Of a stretch of DNA of 64,000 nt, positions 28,096 through 38,464 are shown piece after piece; the stretch's first letter is position 1, and every line of letters begins with the position of its first letter. A model generated the notes under the pieces. The model was not told the DNA's origin and did not search any database. It saw nothing but the letters and a program-made list of their open reading frames with translations. The DNA is taken from contig CM030931.1 in the NCBI GenBank assembly GCA_018136815.1, forward strand, positions 8,358,557 through 8,422,556, given 5' to 3'. Position numbers and translations under genes: made by a program. The DNA is from Isochrysis galbana. Lineage: Eukaryota > Haptophyta > Isochrysidales > Isochrysidaceae.

Positions 28096-28310
28096 TTCTC
28101 TCTCCCTCCCTCCCCCACCCCCCTCCCTTCATCCCCCCCCCCCCTCCCCCCCCCCCTTCCTTTCCTCTCCCCCTCAGGAGAAGCTCCCCCGCCCCCCGCC
28201 CCCGCCCCCCCCCCCCACCCGCCCCCCTTCCTTCCCGTCTCGCCCCGCCGATGCCTCAGGCGGAGAAGAAGGGCGGTCCACATCTCCTTGCTGCGCTGCG
28301 CCCTCGACGG
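28096..28310. promoter_or_regulatory. shared divergent promoter region
   Basis: The SEP-domain gene reads left and the Sec14-like gene reads right from this short interval. It is almost pure pyrimidine on the plus strand, with C runs at 28133-28157 and 28206-28216. No TATA element is evident. Shared regulation is inferred from position only. Confidence 0.4.
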
Positions 28311-29711
28311 ATGGGTGGCTGCAGCTCGAAGGGAGCGAGTGCCGACGCGCTCGCGCACGAACAGAACGAGCCGAAGACCGAGGGCGGTAGGGCTCTCCCC
28401 GATGGACGAGCTGACCACACCCTTCCTCCCACGGAAGCTCAACCAAATGAGCTGGAGCAACCACCGGCAGCGATAGCGATTCCCGAGCCGTCTGTCGAGG
28501 AGGTAGCTCAGGCACCTGTGCCTGCGGATGTCGGTTCCTCACAGTCCATACTCCCCAACGAGACCTCTCCATCAGCAGTCGTCGCAGATGCCGCCGCAAT
28601 CGAGACGCCACACGCGGCTTCTTACGATGGCGACACTGGTGGTTCAGTGGCCTACACAGAGGAGACCACGGAGTCCGCACAACCTGCCACGCCGGCCGTC
28701 AGTGATTCGAAGGAAGCTCTCGTTGCAACTGAAGACGGCATTGCCAGTGTCAATGCCTCCACACCTGCCGAATTGACCGCCCTCATGTTGAACTGCAAGT
28801 TGAGCGTCGTGTCATTCAGCACGTTCCTTCGTGCGTTGCTAGATGCAATGAAGAAGGCTGTCGACGAGGCAGTCGCAAAGGATCCGAGCCTAGCACCTTC
28901 CGCAGAGATGGGGAGTGAACTGCGCCTGATCCGCTTTTTGGGGGCTAATAATTGGGACGCGGCTGGCGCCAGCGCCGAGTACGTCAAGGCGCTGGCTCTT
29001 CGCAAAAAGCACAATTTGGACTCGCTCAAAGAGAAGATCATATCCAGCAATCCCGACTTTTTTGGCAAGAAGGCAGAAGAGCTGCAGTGCATCTTCATGC
29101 ACGAGAAGAGCCGAGAGGTCAATGGAGTCAGTCCTCGCATGTTCACTGACTTGCGTAACGATGGACCGCATCGTCTGCTTCGCGATCGGCGAGGCAATCT
29201 CGTCGTCATTGAATGCCCTGGGGTAGTGGATTATGCAGCCATCGCCAACGTCGGTATGTCTGCGTGGGAGCTCGAGTTTCTCACGTTCAATGAATTGCGC
29301 GTTTTGGTCCTCGATGAATTGTCGCGTCGCACGGGCAAGCTCTTGCTCACGTGCACTGTGATGGACATGTCGCACGCTTCGCTGATGCCCAACCCTTTCG
29401 CCCCGAGGGTGGAAAAGGAGGGAAAGAAGGCTGCATCTGCAGTGTCGGATGTGGCCAAGGCTGTTTACCCGACTACTACTTTCAGAACCTACATGATCAA
29501 TCTATCTGAAACGACTGCCAAAATGGCCGGACCCGCCGTCAAGGCATTCGTGCCCGCTCGCTCGGCTGCTAAGCTCAAAATTTTCGGTCAAGACTTCAAG
29601 CCAGCGTTGCTCGAGGGAGTCCATCCTTCCAACTTGCCCGAACGTCTTGGGGGAGAACTCCCTAATGGTGAGCAATGGGTGTGGATTGACAAGAAGAGCA
29701 AGAAGAAGTGA
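28311..29711 (+). CDS. CRAL-TRIO (Sec14-like) lipid-binding protein, probably N-myristoylated
   Basis: I choose the Met at 28311 because it begins MGGCSSKGAS: Gly2 with Ser6 and Lys7 fits an N-myristoylation site, and Cys4 could be palmitoylated. An in-frame Met at 28251 would add 20 residues and destroy this. The protein is then 466 residues. About the first 150 are acidic and disordered. A CRAL-TRIO N-lobe follows (LRLIRFLGANNWDAAGASAE), then the lipid-binding domain: RDRRGNLVVIECPGVVDY, VMDMSHASL, YPTTTFRTYMINL, IFGQDFKPALLEGVHPSNLP and ERLGGELP. These are the Sec14 landmarks for binding phosphatidylinositol or other hydrophobic ligands. The C-terminus is Lys-rich. Plasma-membrane anchoring is inferred. 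Confidence 0.88.
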   Translation: MGGCSSKGASADALAHEQNEPKTEGGRALPDGRADHTLPPTEAQPNELEQPPAAIAIPEPSVEEVAQAPVPADVGSSQSILPNETSPSAVVADAAAIETPHAASYDGDTGGSVAYTEETTESAQPATPAVSDSKEALVATEDGIASVNASTPAELTALMLNCKLSVVSFSTFLRALLDAMKKAVDEAVAKDPSLAPSAEMGSELRLIRFLGANNWDAAGASAEYVKALALRKKHNLDSLKEKIISSNPDFFGKKAEELQCIFMHEKSREVNGVSPRMFTDLRNDGPHRLLRDRRGNLVVIECPGVVDYAAIANVGMSAWELEFLTFNELRVLVLDELSRRTGKLLLTCTVMDMSHASLMPNPFAPRVEKEGKKAASAVSDVAKAVYPTTTFRTYMINLSETTAKMAGPAVKAFVPARSAAKLKIFGQDFKPALLEGVHPSNLPERLGGELPNGEQWVWIDKKSKKK

Positions 29712-30689
29712 AACGCCAGGCGCGCCGTTGGTGAACATTGCGCGCAATCCAGAACCGAAGGAGCCCAAGCCAACAAGCTCATGGGGGGTGAGTATCGCGA
29801 GAAGATATGGATGTGGAACACGATAGAGTACACGGCACAACATGGCTAGAGGAGCGACACACTATTATTGGCCAATTTAATGATGTCTGTTGCATAGACA
29901 GGCAGGTTGAAGAACTAGTTGAGTCTTTTTGTGTTCGGCAATCGTGCTGGGCGGTGGCTAGACTCAAGGAACGCGTGCAGTGTGCGCATGCACACATTGT
30001 GTGATTGTGTGAACTGGATGTGAACGATGCAGCCCCCGAGGATTAGCCCGGTCATTCACTATAGGGGTGTTTTGTACTGGTATCTAGCAGTGGACCAGAG
30101 GGATTGCAAAAAGGACTAGCAGCATCGTGAGAGATCGCGACAGACAGGTAGACGAGGGGAATAGGCAACCGAACACTGTGGGCCCGCAGCATTTCCCCCC
30201 CCCTGCTGAAGCGGCAGAGTTTCTGGTGCGGTGTACATAGGGCGCTGTCTTCCGAAAGGACGCCGAGTTGTGAGCTTTTCAATATGAAGTGGCCATCCGG
30301 AAGTGCCCGCGATGTCGGGTAGAGCGCCTGTCTTTCCCATGGTCGACAAGTGAAACGGGCGGGCTGCGGCGCCGATCTGGCGCGTCTCTCGATCTCGTGA
30401 ACCGAGTCGCAGCCGATCTCTTATCGCCCTCTCGATCTCATTTTGTCGCCCTTGTCTCCACAGACCGATGGACCGACGGACGTCACCAGCACGAGATGAT
30501 ATTGTAAATGATGACATTACTCACATTACCTCCGTGAAGCTGACTGGGGAACGGCCGCTGGTTTCTGGGGGTGGCACAACGGGATATAGTAGTATATTCA
30601 ATATACAAGTACTTTTCTCACAGTGCCATCGCCGGCTTGGGCCGGCTTGGGCCCCGAGCGAACGCTCCTTGCGGTTCACGCGCAGCACA

Positions 30690-30822
30690 ATGCGCGCCAA
30701 CGAGGGGCGAGGGGGGGAAGGTGAGGGGGCGAAGGAAAGGGAAGTAAGGGCGATGACGAACGGGAGGTAGATAGAGGATACCAGTCTAGCAATAGGTGTT
30801 AGCCCTGAATCTTCAGTTTTTT
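30690..30822 (+). repeat. dispersed repeat A copy (core 30794-30816)
   Basis: The purine-rich half (GGAAAGGGAAGTAAGGGCGATG) is followed by GGAGGTAGATAGAGGATACC and the core GGTGTTAGCCCTGAATCTTC, AG. It is nearly identical in plan to 52490-52603. It points toward the small plastid-type gene 1.1 kb downstream. Confidence 0.75.
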
Positions 30823-30981
30823 TCGCTCCTCGTTACTTGCCTCTTGCCTCTCGCCAGCCGCGACCGTAACCGTAACGTCGTAACGGTAAGTTTCGCGGAG
30901 TTTCGCATATGGGCAATTTTGGATTTTGGGGCCCAAGTTTCGCGAAAGTTTCAGGGCCAAAAAAGTGACCCAAGTTTCGCG

Positions 30982-31013
30982 ATGAGTTTCGCAAAACTCT
31001 TACCCGGCCCTAC
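30982..31013 (+). repeat. short dispersed repeat D, second copy
   Basis: This is the partner of 16697-16728: GAGTTTCGCAAAACTCTTAC followed by CCGGCCCTA. Confidence 0.5.
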
Positions 31014-31919
31014 ACGCACGGCGTCTCCGCGGGGGGGACCGATGCACATCGCGCCGTGCCCAATGCACGGCGTGCACAATGTGATTGCAAGTCATCACAG
31101 GTGCTCCGTGAGAACTATTCATTAAACTGCATGTTTATGTAGTTGTCGGCCTTAGAGGAAACGCAGAGGAAAAGCGTTTGCATGCGCACGCGCGCACGCA
31201 CGGCGTCCCCGCGGGGGAACATGCACCGCGGGGAAAAGCAGAGAAAAAAGTTGTGTTGTTGTTATGCCCACGCACGGCTAGCCTTCATTTAATTTTAAAG
31301 TACTGATGTATACATAACTATGGACATTTGATCGCTCAATTCGACTGATGCCCCACAATTGACGGAACGACACCTGACTATGAGTGCCTTCTAATACAAA
31401 ACTCCAGAGAACCCTATCTAGATTCTAGATCATCCTATCTGTGGATGGTTGGGCCATCGCAGTGTGTCTCGGCATGCCCCCTGCGGCCCCCCGGCGGCGC
31501 ATCGCCTGCGGGGGAAGCTGTGAGAAGAAATATGAAGAAACCGAGGTCCCCTCTTCCCCCTCTACCCTCTTCCTCTTCCCCCTTCCCCCCCTCCCCCTCC
31601 CCCCTTTCCTCCCTCCTCCTCCTCCTCCCCACGATGCTCTCCCTCCTCTCCCCCTTCTGCACTCGCCTCTCCGAATCAACCGAGCTGCGCTGGCGCCTTC
31701 TCCTTACTGCCTCCCTCACCTTTGGTGTGATGATGATCGGGAGATCGGGACCAACACAGAGAAGCATATGTTTCGGTGCTCCGGCAGTAAGGAGTTAACA
31801 GTAAAGATAAAGCTTGAAGAGACAAGAGACTAACGTTTTTAAGTCATAGTAGGGAGGACAAGGGTGTCGTATCTCACTCAATTCGGCTAAGCTTCCCGAG
31901 ACGAGGGCCTCCTGGTCTC

Positions 31920-32282
31920 ATGTCCCGCATCCTCATGGGGCTCCTTTGCCTTGCTGCCGCAGCTTCGGCGCTCAGCGTGGCCACTTTGCGCACGGCGTCG
32001 CGTGCGCGTAGTGTCCAGCGCGCTTCCGCCCCATGCGCGCTTCTGCCCTCGCCGCCTCTCGCAATGGGCATCGCTGATACAGCTCTTCTTGCTGTGCCGA
32101 CGACAACTGCTGTCGTGGATTCATTTGCCTCTGTCGACCTGCCATCGAGCGTACTGGTCGCCGACATCATTGATTTCTTCCAAGGATTTGCTGGCTCTCC
32201 GTTTATCCTGCTTGTTCCCATCGGGGCTGGTGCACTGGTTGCGGCAATTATTATCAGCATTCTTGTGAAGTCAGCTGGTTGA
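31920..32282 (+). CDS. small plastid-targeted-type membrane protein (unrecognised)
   Basis: The gene encodes 120 residues in one exon. The N-terminus MSRILMGLLCLAAAASALSV is a good signal peptide. It is followed by an Arg/Ser/Ala-rich stretch without acids (ATLRTASRARSVQRASA), together like the bipartite leader of nuclear-encoded proteins sent to a complex plastid. The mature part is short and ends with one membrane helix (FILLVPIGAGALVAAIIISI) and a short basic tail. The size and single helix recall low-molecular-weight photosystem or cytochrome b6f subunits, but I cannot match a named one. A secretory or Golgi small protein is the alternative. Inverted copies of repeat A lie on both sides. 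Confidence 0.65.
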   Translation: MSRILMGLLCLAAAASALSVATLRTASRARSVQRASAPCALLPSPPLAMGIADTALLAVPTTTAVVDSFASVDLPSSVLVADIIDFFQGFAGSPFILLVPIGAGALVAAIIISILVKSAG

Positions 32283-32884
32283 GAAAGCTTGCCTACAACT
32301 GGGCTTGCTGGAGCCGACCTCGTGTGAGAACTTTCGGCCGCTCCTTTGCATCACGGACTTACTTCCGAACATCACCGAGTTCTCTCACCTTATACAAGTG
32401 CAGCGAACTTTCGGTTTGCTCGTGTGGTCCATGCATTTGGCCTTGATGTTTACAAGCTTCTACTTCAAAGCTTCAACTCGAAGGTTCCAAGCCTGTGCAG
32501 ATACAGTAGCCATACTCCCTTCGGACTTAGGCTCAACTCACATCCTCTTTAAGTGGTGGAGACCAACCCAGATACGACTGCTGGTTGCACATCACAGGTG
32601 CGCCATGCATATCACACACACCACCTTGTTGATTCACTATTGCATATGGTTGTGTCCGTGAGTGGGAAGAGGCGCGTATGGGGTGCGTATGCATGTGGAT
32701 CGGCGGGGGCCTTGCAAGGTTAAAGAAACTGCGAAGACCCAAAATCTTGATTTGAATAAGAATCATCATAATTGCCATGCACTCACTACCATACTGCCAA
32801 CTGCTAAGCCCATTCACATTCACCACTCAGTCACTCACACTCATCGCCACTCTCGTTTATTAGAGTGTAGTCAGTATCCACTAT

Positions 32885-33020
32885 TGTGAAAATCATCTGA
32901 AGATTCGGGGCTATCGCCCGGAGAGGACATGGTATAGTCTACCCCCACTGCGCCACCGCCATTATATCCCCCGTTTCACAACCTCTTTCCTCTTTCCCCT
33001 TCCCTCTTTCGGTCCTTTAT
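32885..33020 (-). repeat. dispersed repeat A copy (core 32894-32918)
   Basis: On the minus strand a purine-rich half, then GGTAGACTATACC, then ATAGCCCCGAATCTTCAGAT and G. It points back toward the small membrane protein gene. Confidence 0.7.
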
Positions 33021-33788
33021 TTTCGGCTATCCGCATCCGCTATCCGCGCGGTGCATTATGCAGAACGTGCGCAGAGACGCTTCTCGCCTACCCCTCGCGC
33101 GTGGGAATTAACCCCGCGTTCCGAGAGCTCTCTTCATTCCTCTCTCGCCCGTCTCGCCCCTCACTCTTTTGGCAGTTCTCCCCCGATTACTAGTGTAGAT
33201 GGTCCGTTTATGTTAGTCTTTTGTCTTTTGTGTCGTCGTGTTCTGTTCTCTGTTCCGTTCTCCTTCGTGATCCGCGCCGGTCCTGTTGCCCCCATCATGT
33301 CTGCCCCTGCCGTCACTCAGTTCGCGTCCGAGCACTCGGGAGAGGTCCACGCCGGGCCTGGCACCCCTCCCTTGTCTCATCCCGCACCGGTTCCGCCCAC
33401 GCTTATTTTAATATAACTGAGCATTAGTACCACTACTCTCACTAGCCCTGGTACTAACACGACAACCCTTAGCGCACCTGCCCGTACGCCTCGACGCATG
33501 TTGCTGTCACAGATACATACACCTATGCACCCCTCCACATCTCCCCCCTCGCAGGCCCCCGGCTCCCATTCTAACCCCCCACAGGTTAAAATGATTTTTA
33601 AAATGAGGGAAAACCCATCGAGGCGGACCGACCTACGTCGGGCGACTCTCCGGGAAAAAGCACCGGGGGGGGGGGGGGGGGGAACTCTCTAATCCAAGAA
33701 GAACGGCCCTTACCAGCTCGCGCGGTGAGCGGTCCTCGAGAAATAAATGACTCCGACTCGAGTAGCCTGCGCCACCTGGGATACTCTC

Positions 33789-33890
33789 CTCGCCATTGAG
33801 CCACTCCCTTCTCTTCTTCCTTCCTCCTGTCGCCAGCCGCCCCTCACCCGTTTGCTAACGCAAACGGGGCCCATTTCTCACTGCATTCCA
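33789..33890 (-). repeat. dispersed repeat C with CGTTTGC hairpin
   Basis: The minus strand reads GATGGAATGCAGTGAGAAAT, GGGCCC, GTTTGCGTTAGCAAAC, then GGGGCGGCTGGCGACAGGAG. It matches 59202-59275 (+). The centre is a perfect 7-bp stem with a 4-base loop. Confidence 0.7.
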
Positions 33891-33979
33891 TCGGGGGGGG
33901 GGGGGGTGCAAAACCCCCCCTCTCCCTCTCTCCACTCTCTCCCTTCGTCGTCCCTGCGGCGCGTCGCCATGCGGCGCGC

Positions 33980-34330
33980 CCTGGCCTGCTCTCAGGGGCC
34001 CTTTGGGGGCTCCCAGGGGGCCAGCAAGGGCAGCTCAGGGGGCAGTGGAGGCTAGGGCTCAGCCCCTGGCCCCCCTTGCCTCTCCCACGCTCGCCTCGCT
34101 GGCCATGGGAGCCGCCCAAAGTCTCCTGTATGCCTGGCGACCAGGGACAGAGGGGGAGTCAGCTCGAGGGCAGGCCCAACGCGGGCGTGGGAGTGCAGCT
34201 CGCGGGCCGCGCCCCCGAAGGGTCTGGGCCAGGTTGATGAGTGCCCTGCCCCTGCCAAAGGGCAGGGGCTGGGGTTGATTGTACGGTCCCAGCCCGGGGG
34301 GTGTCCGCGATGGTGTGAGGGGGGCGCGAG
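33980..34330 (+). repeat. dispersed repeat F, plus-strand copy
   Basis: GGCTCAGCCCCTGGC, GGCCATGGGAGCCGCC, CTGTATGCCTGGCGACCAGG, GGGAGTCAGCTCGAGGGCAG and TGATGAGTGCCC occur in order, matching 20260-20590 inverted. Confidence 0.75.
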
Positions 34331-34629
34331 GCCCCCGGCCCCCATTGTCCCCCACTTATAAAAGTAGGTTCGGTTCCGCCCACGCTTAGCGCTTAGCTCC
34401 CCCCATCTCCATCTCTCGCTTGTCTCCATCAAGGCTCATACATGCGTCCATTCCCACCCTTTACACACGCACATCACACCGCACTCGCACTCCTCCACAA
34501 CACATGGTAGCGGAGGTGGCCTCTCCTCGTAACTTCCAGTGGCACCGCCTCACCCAAACAAACCCCATAACTAAAAGTTTATACTTGGTCGCCATGGAGC
34601 GCGCCGGCGCTCCTCTCCTCTCCTTCGGG

Positions 34630-34690
34630 CCCCATGCGCGAGCGGCGCGCGCTCCATGACCCTATCAGTTTACTGATAGTTGATTGGCGG
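34630..34690 (-). repeat. repeat G end
   Basis: GGCGCGCGCTCCATGACCCT, then ATCAGTTTACTGAT. The minus-strand frame from 34659 opens MERAARAWG and is short. The dyad and start context match 25898. Confidence 0.6.
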
Positions 34691-34827
34691 GGGGGAAAAG
34701 AAAATGTGTGCTACAGATTGGCCGAGCAAGGAAAGAAATTGACCCCACGCACGCGTAGAGGGGGGTGGGGGGTGCTGGGAGGGAGGGGTGTGCATGGAGC
34801 ATTCGGACCACGAAAATGAGAAAACTA

Positions 34828-36738
34828 TCAAAGAACGAACGAACGACTACGGGATCTCACGACTATAACTGAGGCATGTTCTATAGCTTCCTCCTTCTCA
34901 CTTGTTTCGTCCGCGGGTTGCTCGTCTTTAGGTGACTGGGGAAGTGGTGAGTGAATAGCGTCGTCAAAAATAGGTGACGGAATGGGGAGCGTGTCATGCG
35001 CAAATCGTGAGGAGTTGAAGAGTTTGAGTCGACGTGGTCTCATTTGCCACAATCCGCTTGCAAGCCAGCTCAGACGAGACGGTCCAAAGACACCATCGGC
35101 CTCTTTGCTGTGGCAATCATCTGGGGGATGCGACGCAAAGAACCGCCAGCGCCGCAACATGCCAGCTACGAAAGTGCATGGCGACAGTAGCGCTTTAGCG
35201 AGAGGCGCTGTCAAACGGTATAACAAGTATGGTGAGAGCATGAGCGCAGACACTGAGGTGATGACGCAAGTGGAGACGAGGCGTGCATAATGGTGTGGTA
35301 GGTAAGAGAGGGCCCCTGCCACCGGTGGTGGGGGTGGCGGACGGAGTAGAAGTGCCTGCATGAGAAATTCCAACATGTACGAGGAGCGGTGCGAGAGCAG
35401 AGTAAGAGTTGTCTCTTGTAGGCGTGTAATGGGCGGCCGTTCCAATGGTCCTCCACCTTTCCCTCTTTCGTCTGCCGCCGCCAAGCGTGCGCGCAAGTAT
35501 CCGAGTTGCTCGGGTGTCACCTCTATTGCCTTGGCTGCCGTCAGTAGAGCGCCAGAGCTAGCGCAATCAACTGCCGACTGCAGGATGAGCCCAAAGCTGA
35601 CACCAACAGCATCCTCTCCATGAGGTCCAATGCGAAGGGCGATCTCCGGGGCACATGAAGCAATCAAAGCCAGTGAGATTCTGAGGTGACCTGCAGCTAG
35701 GTTGGAAAGCCGAGATCCAGCCCTACCACCCCCACCATTCCGCCCTGAGCCAGAAGCAGAGAGCAGTGCCGTGGGAGAGGGGCGAAGAAGTAGAATATCC
35801 CAGCAAAGCAAGAGAGTCATGATTGGTAGTTGGTTGACAAAACAGGGGGGAAACCACTTGTAAGCGACCAGGGACAAGACCGCCAGGGCGTCCGTTTCAC
35901 TAAGTACATCCGGCGCAAATAGCTGAGGGATTTCCCGTCGGGCGAGTTGCTGGAGTACTTGTATCTCGCGCTGGAGGCCAATCATCCTTGGCGGCGTGTA
36001 GAAATCACCGGGGAGAATGCCCTCGACCAAGGCAACAAAGGTCCAGAATGCAGCTTCCTCACCAGCCACGAAGGTCGTCTCGTGAAGAGAACCAAGCTCA
36101 GCGGCGGATAATCTGGATGGCACCAAGCTGCGTTCACCATGCCCAATTTTTTCAGGCGTCACAGGTTTCCTGCCTACCTTTGAATCTGTAGGCGAGATAG
36201 GAATTGGTGGTGCCCCATGGCCCATGACAGCAAGCAGCACGGATGCAATGAAATTCATCCCCTGACAGTATCCGCTGGATTGATGCCGTGCGCACCATGC
36301 GCGTAGCATGCGGTCGATCGCCGCACGGTGCGCTGTCTGGTCGTGAGGCGAGGGAGCGATGCGCTCCAAATCATCCACTCCAGAACGGCACACATCGAGC
36401 TGAATCTGTTCGGAGTCATCATCTGAGATGGGCCTGGCCAAGAGCTCATCATATGCCTCGCCTGTGGCGATCGCCTCCTTTGCTAGTGTCATAGCGCCGG
36501 TCCGCAACGGCCACTTTCGGGCGCAGCGCTGCAGGAAGATCTGCAGCGGCGGCCCCTCCTGCGATGGACAACTGCTTGACGGGGTTGGGCAGCCGACCTC
36601 GCTGATCGAGAGCCGGTGATGGGCGTTGTCGGTCGATGCTCCACCGGTTGAACATGAGGAAGTAGGGGAGTAGGAGAAGCGCGGCATCACGCTGTCGAAG
36701 CTCACCTGGATGCGCGGCGGCTTGCTTGGCAGCACCAT
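34828..36738 (-). CDS. TBC-domain Rab GTPase-activating protein
   Basis: This is a single exon of 636 residues. TBC proteins stimulate GTP hydrolysis by Rabs using an Arg and a Gln finger. Both are visible: IQLDVCRSG (IxxDxxR, Arg finger) and SGYCQGMNFIASVLLA (YxQGM, Gln finger). The TBC domain spans about residues 65-330 and continues with AFWTFVALVEGILPGDFYTP and the ELFP-type CFVNQLPIMTLLLCWDILLL helix. An insert of about 50 residues separates the Gln finger from AAFWTF. A long hydrophobic stretch at about residues 490-535 (YLPHHYARLVSTCVITSVSA onward) could be a membrane helix. The C-terminus is acidic, then Arg/Ser-rich. The target Rab is unknown. Confidence 0.86.
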   Translation of the reverse strand: MVLPSKPPRIQVSFDSVMPRFSYSPTSSCSTGGASTDNAHHRLSISEVGCPTPSSSCPSQEGPPLQIFLQRCARKWPLRTGAMTLAKEAIATGEAYDELLARPISDDDSEQIQLDVCRSGVDDLERIAPSPHDQTAHRAAIDRMLRAWCARHQSSGYCQGMNFIASVLLAVMGHGAPPIPISPTDSKVGRKPVTPEKIGHGERSLVPSRLSAAELGSLHETTFVAGEEAAFWTFVALVEGILPGDFYTPPRMIGLQREIQVLQQLARREIPQLFAPDVLSETDALAVLSLVAYKWFPPCFVNQLPIMTLLLCWDILLLRPSPTALLSASGSGRNGGGGRAGSRLSNLAAGHLRISLALIASCAPEIALRIGPHGEDAVGVSFGLILQSAVDCASSGALLTAAKAIEVTPEQLGYLRARLAAADERGKGGGPLERPPITRLQETTLTLLSHRSSYMLEFLMQALLLRPPPPPPVAGALSYLPHHYARLVSTCVITSVSALMLSPYLLYRLTAPLAKALLSPCTFVAGMLRRWRFFASHPPDDCHSKEADGVFGPSRLSWLASGLWQMRPRRLKLFNSSRFAHDTLPIPSPIFDDAIHSPLPQSPKDEQPADETSEKEEAIEHASVIVVRSRSRSFVL

Positions 36739-37900
36739 CGGTGGGGCAGAGATGGACGGCGCGCAGCGCTCGCTCTGCTGGCGGGCGCCTCTACCTGCTA
36801 CAGATTCTTGCTCTTTAATAAAATAGTACTCCGTCTATACCCAACTCCTAACAACTTTGTCCTTCCCTACGGTATTTTTCCACTCTGGCTGCATGGGCCC
36901 CCACCCAAGGCGCCGGCGGCCTCAACCCCGACTTATCCTGTAAACAGTCGCGGGACTTACTTACCGAACTATTTTTCGGTGGGAGCTCACCCCCTTCTCC
37001 GCGCTCTTTCTCCCCTATCATGCGGCACGCGCGATGGCGCGCCTGCGGCAGCGGCAGGCTTGCAGCTGCCCACTAGCGACCCCTGGAAGCTCCTGGAGGC
37101 CGGCTCAGGGGGCAGAAAGACCAGAAGCGTTTATTTGTCCCCATCTCCTGGCGCGCGCAGCGCGCTAGAGAACCGGAGATGCGCTTCACTATCATCAATG
37201 CTCCCCCCCCCCCTCCACGCGTACGCGTGTACGCGTACGCCCATAAATGCGCAAAACTACCCCCTGTTTCCCGCATTTACGTACGCTCGTAAACGTAAAA
37301 TCTTATTAGTCGGGGGACTTGCTTGTGGTGTAAGTCCGGATGCTCAGCACGCTCGGCGCCGCGCATAGATACGTGCATGCGTCCGTTCCGGTGGCCGGTG
37401 GCTGGTGGGCCCCGCGAGCACGAGCACGCGCCTTGCTTACGCCCAAAGGCCATAGAGCCACGTTGCGTGGGCTTGTGGCGCGCTGCTAGGGTACTTGCGT
37501 CTTGGCGCTGTACCGCCGCAGTACGCGCTTGGACGATTGGCTGCTCTTGCCTGAGAGCCAGGAGAGCGTGAGCGAGCGCTGGGGGTCGGTCCGGCGAGCC
37601 GAACCTCGTGGCTCCGCAGGGACGTGACTCACTGGACATGAAAAAATAGCGCCTCCTCCCCCACTCTTGACAAGTGCGTGTAACGGAAACTGTGGGTGGG
37701 GGCTGGTGGCAACCGGCGATAAAAAAATGGGACGGTAAAGGAGCGTGGGGCGGAACAAGAGCATTGCCCTAGTCTAGTTGCACACCGAAGGCTCGTGACT
37801 CGCGACATTAGCCGTATCAAGCCAGTGCTTGGTGATCCCTAGTGCAAACACAGCACGTCTGTACGGTCAGCATGAGGATACACAGGTTGCCCTCGCAAAC
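36739..37900. other. gene-free stretch
   Basis: I see a short alternating purine/pyrimidine palindrome (TACGCGTGTACGCGTACG, about 37214-37231) and nothing that I can support as a gene. Confidence 0.45.
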
Positions 37901-38364
37901 TCACACTTCTGCAGCAAGGCCTTCTCCTCCAAAGAGCGGCGGTGCAGCAGTCCCTCTACTCGAGGTGCGTTGATCTTGTGGGAGCAACGGCGTTCGTTCC
38001 AACGACGAGGCTGCCATGAAATATGGCGCTGTGTGGATTGGAGGCGGCACATCACGTGGCCGAGGAGCAGGCAGAGCAAAATATAGAGTACAAGCACAAG
38101 CGCAACAGCAAAAGTAGATTGATAACAATGCAAAAAGGGGGACAAAGATAGGCGTCCACGTTGTGAGGAAACCGTCTAATCGGAGCAAAACAAGGATCGC
38201 GAAGATAGAGGCTGCAACAATGAGCGACAAGCGCAGGCATGCCCATTGCTTGGTGACCGCCGCGGCCTCCGTTCCGTTGTGCGCTGTTGTAATGACAGTA
38301 GCCAAGGCCTCCACAACCTCAAGAATCGAAAGTAGCCAAACCGGCAAGGAAATGATGAACCACG
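37901..38364 (-). CDS. multi-pass membrane protein, TMEM185-like, 5' end lost in gap
   Basis: The C-terminal 154 residues are present; the frame runs into the 100-N gap and its apparent continuation on the other side (Pro/Arg-rich) is not trustworthy. Three hydrophobic helices can be seen: WFIISLPVWLLSILEVVEAL, LRLSLIVAASIFAILVLL and IFVPLFALLSIYFCCCACAC. The phrase LLRLDGFLTTWTPIFVPLF is like the 'LxLDG ... W ... vFvPLw' unit of the transmembrane Fragile-X-F (TMEM185) family. The tail carries a LLPQ-type cytosolic region with possible ERTPLL sorting motif. The family call is by motif only. Confidence 0.55.
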
Positions 38365-38464
38365 NNNNNNNNNNNNNNNNNNNNNNNNNNNNNNNNNNNN
38401 NNNNNNNNNNNNNNNNNNNNNNNNNNNNNNNNNNNNNNNNNNNNNNNNNNNNNNNNNNNNNNNN
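38365..38464. other. assembly gap (100 N)
   Basis: There are exactly 100 N. 25,000 sequenced bases separate it from each neighbouring gap. Confidence 0.99.

Larger units (their letters stand above)
29712..31919. other. gene-free stretch with repeats
   Basis: It contains a repeat A copy (30690-30822) and repeat D (30982-31013) surrounded by GTTTCGCGAAA-type short dyads (30890-31000). Two GCACGGCGT(C/T)(T/C)CCGCGGGGG motifs occur at about 31017 and 31200. 31540-31640 is pyrimidine-rich. No gene is supportable. Confidence 0.5.
32283..34827. other. gene-free stretch with repeats A, C, F and G
   Basis: See the separate entries at 32885-33020, 33789-33890, 33980-34330 and 34630-34690. G and C runs occur at 33665-33682 and 33894-33906. 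A short Ser/Ala start (MSAPAVTQF, 33297) resembles the element-type start at 44144, but the frame is short. No gene is supportable. Confidence 0.5.

Noticed and set aside
27930-28310. N-terminal extension of the Sec14-like frame
   Set aside because: Pro-rich translation of a pyrimidine tract that overlaps the divergent gene; MGGCSSKG is a far better start.
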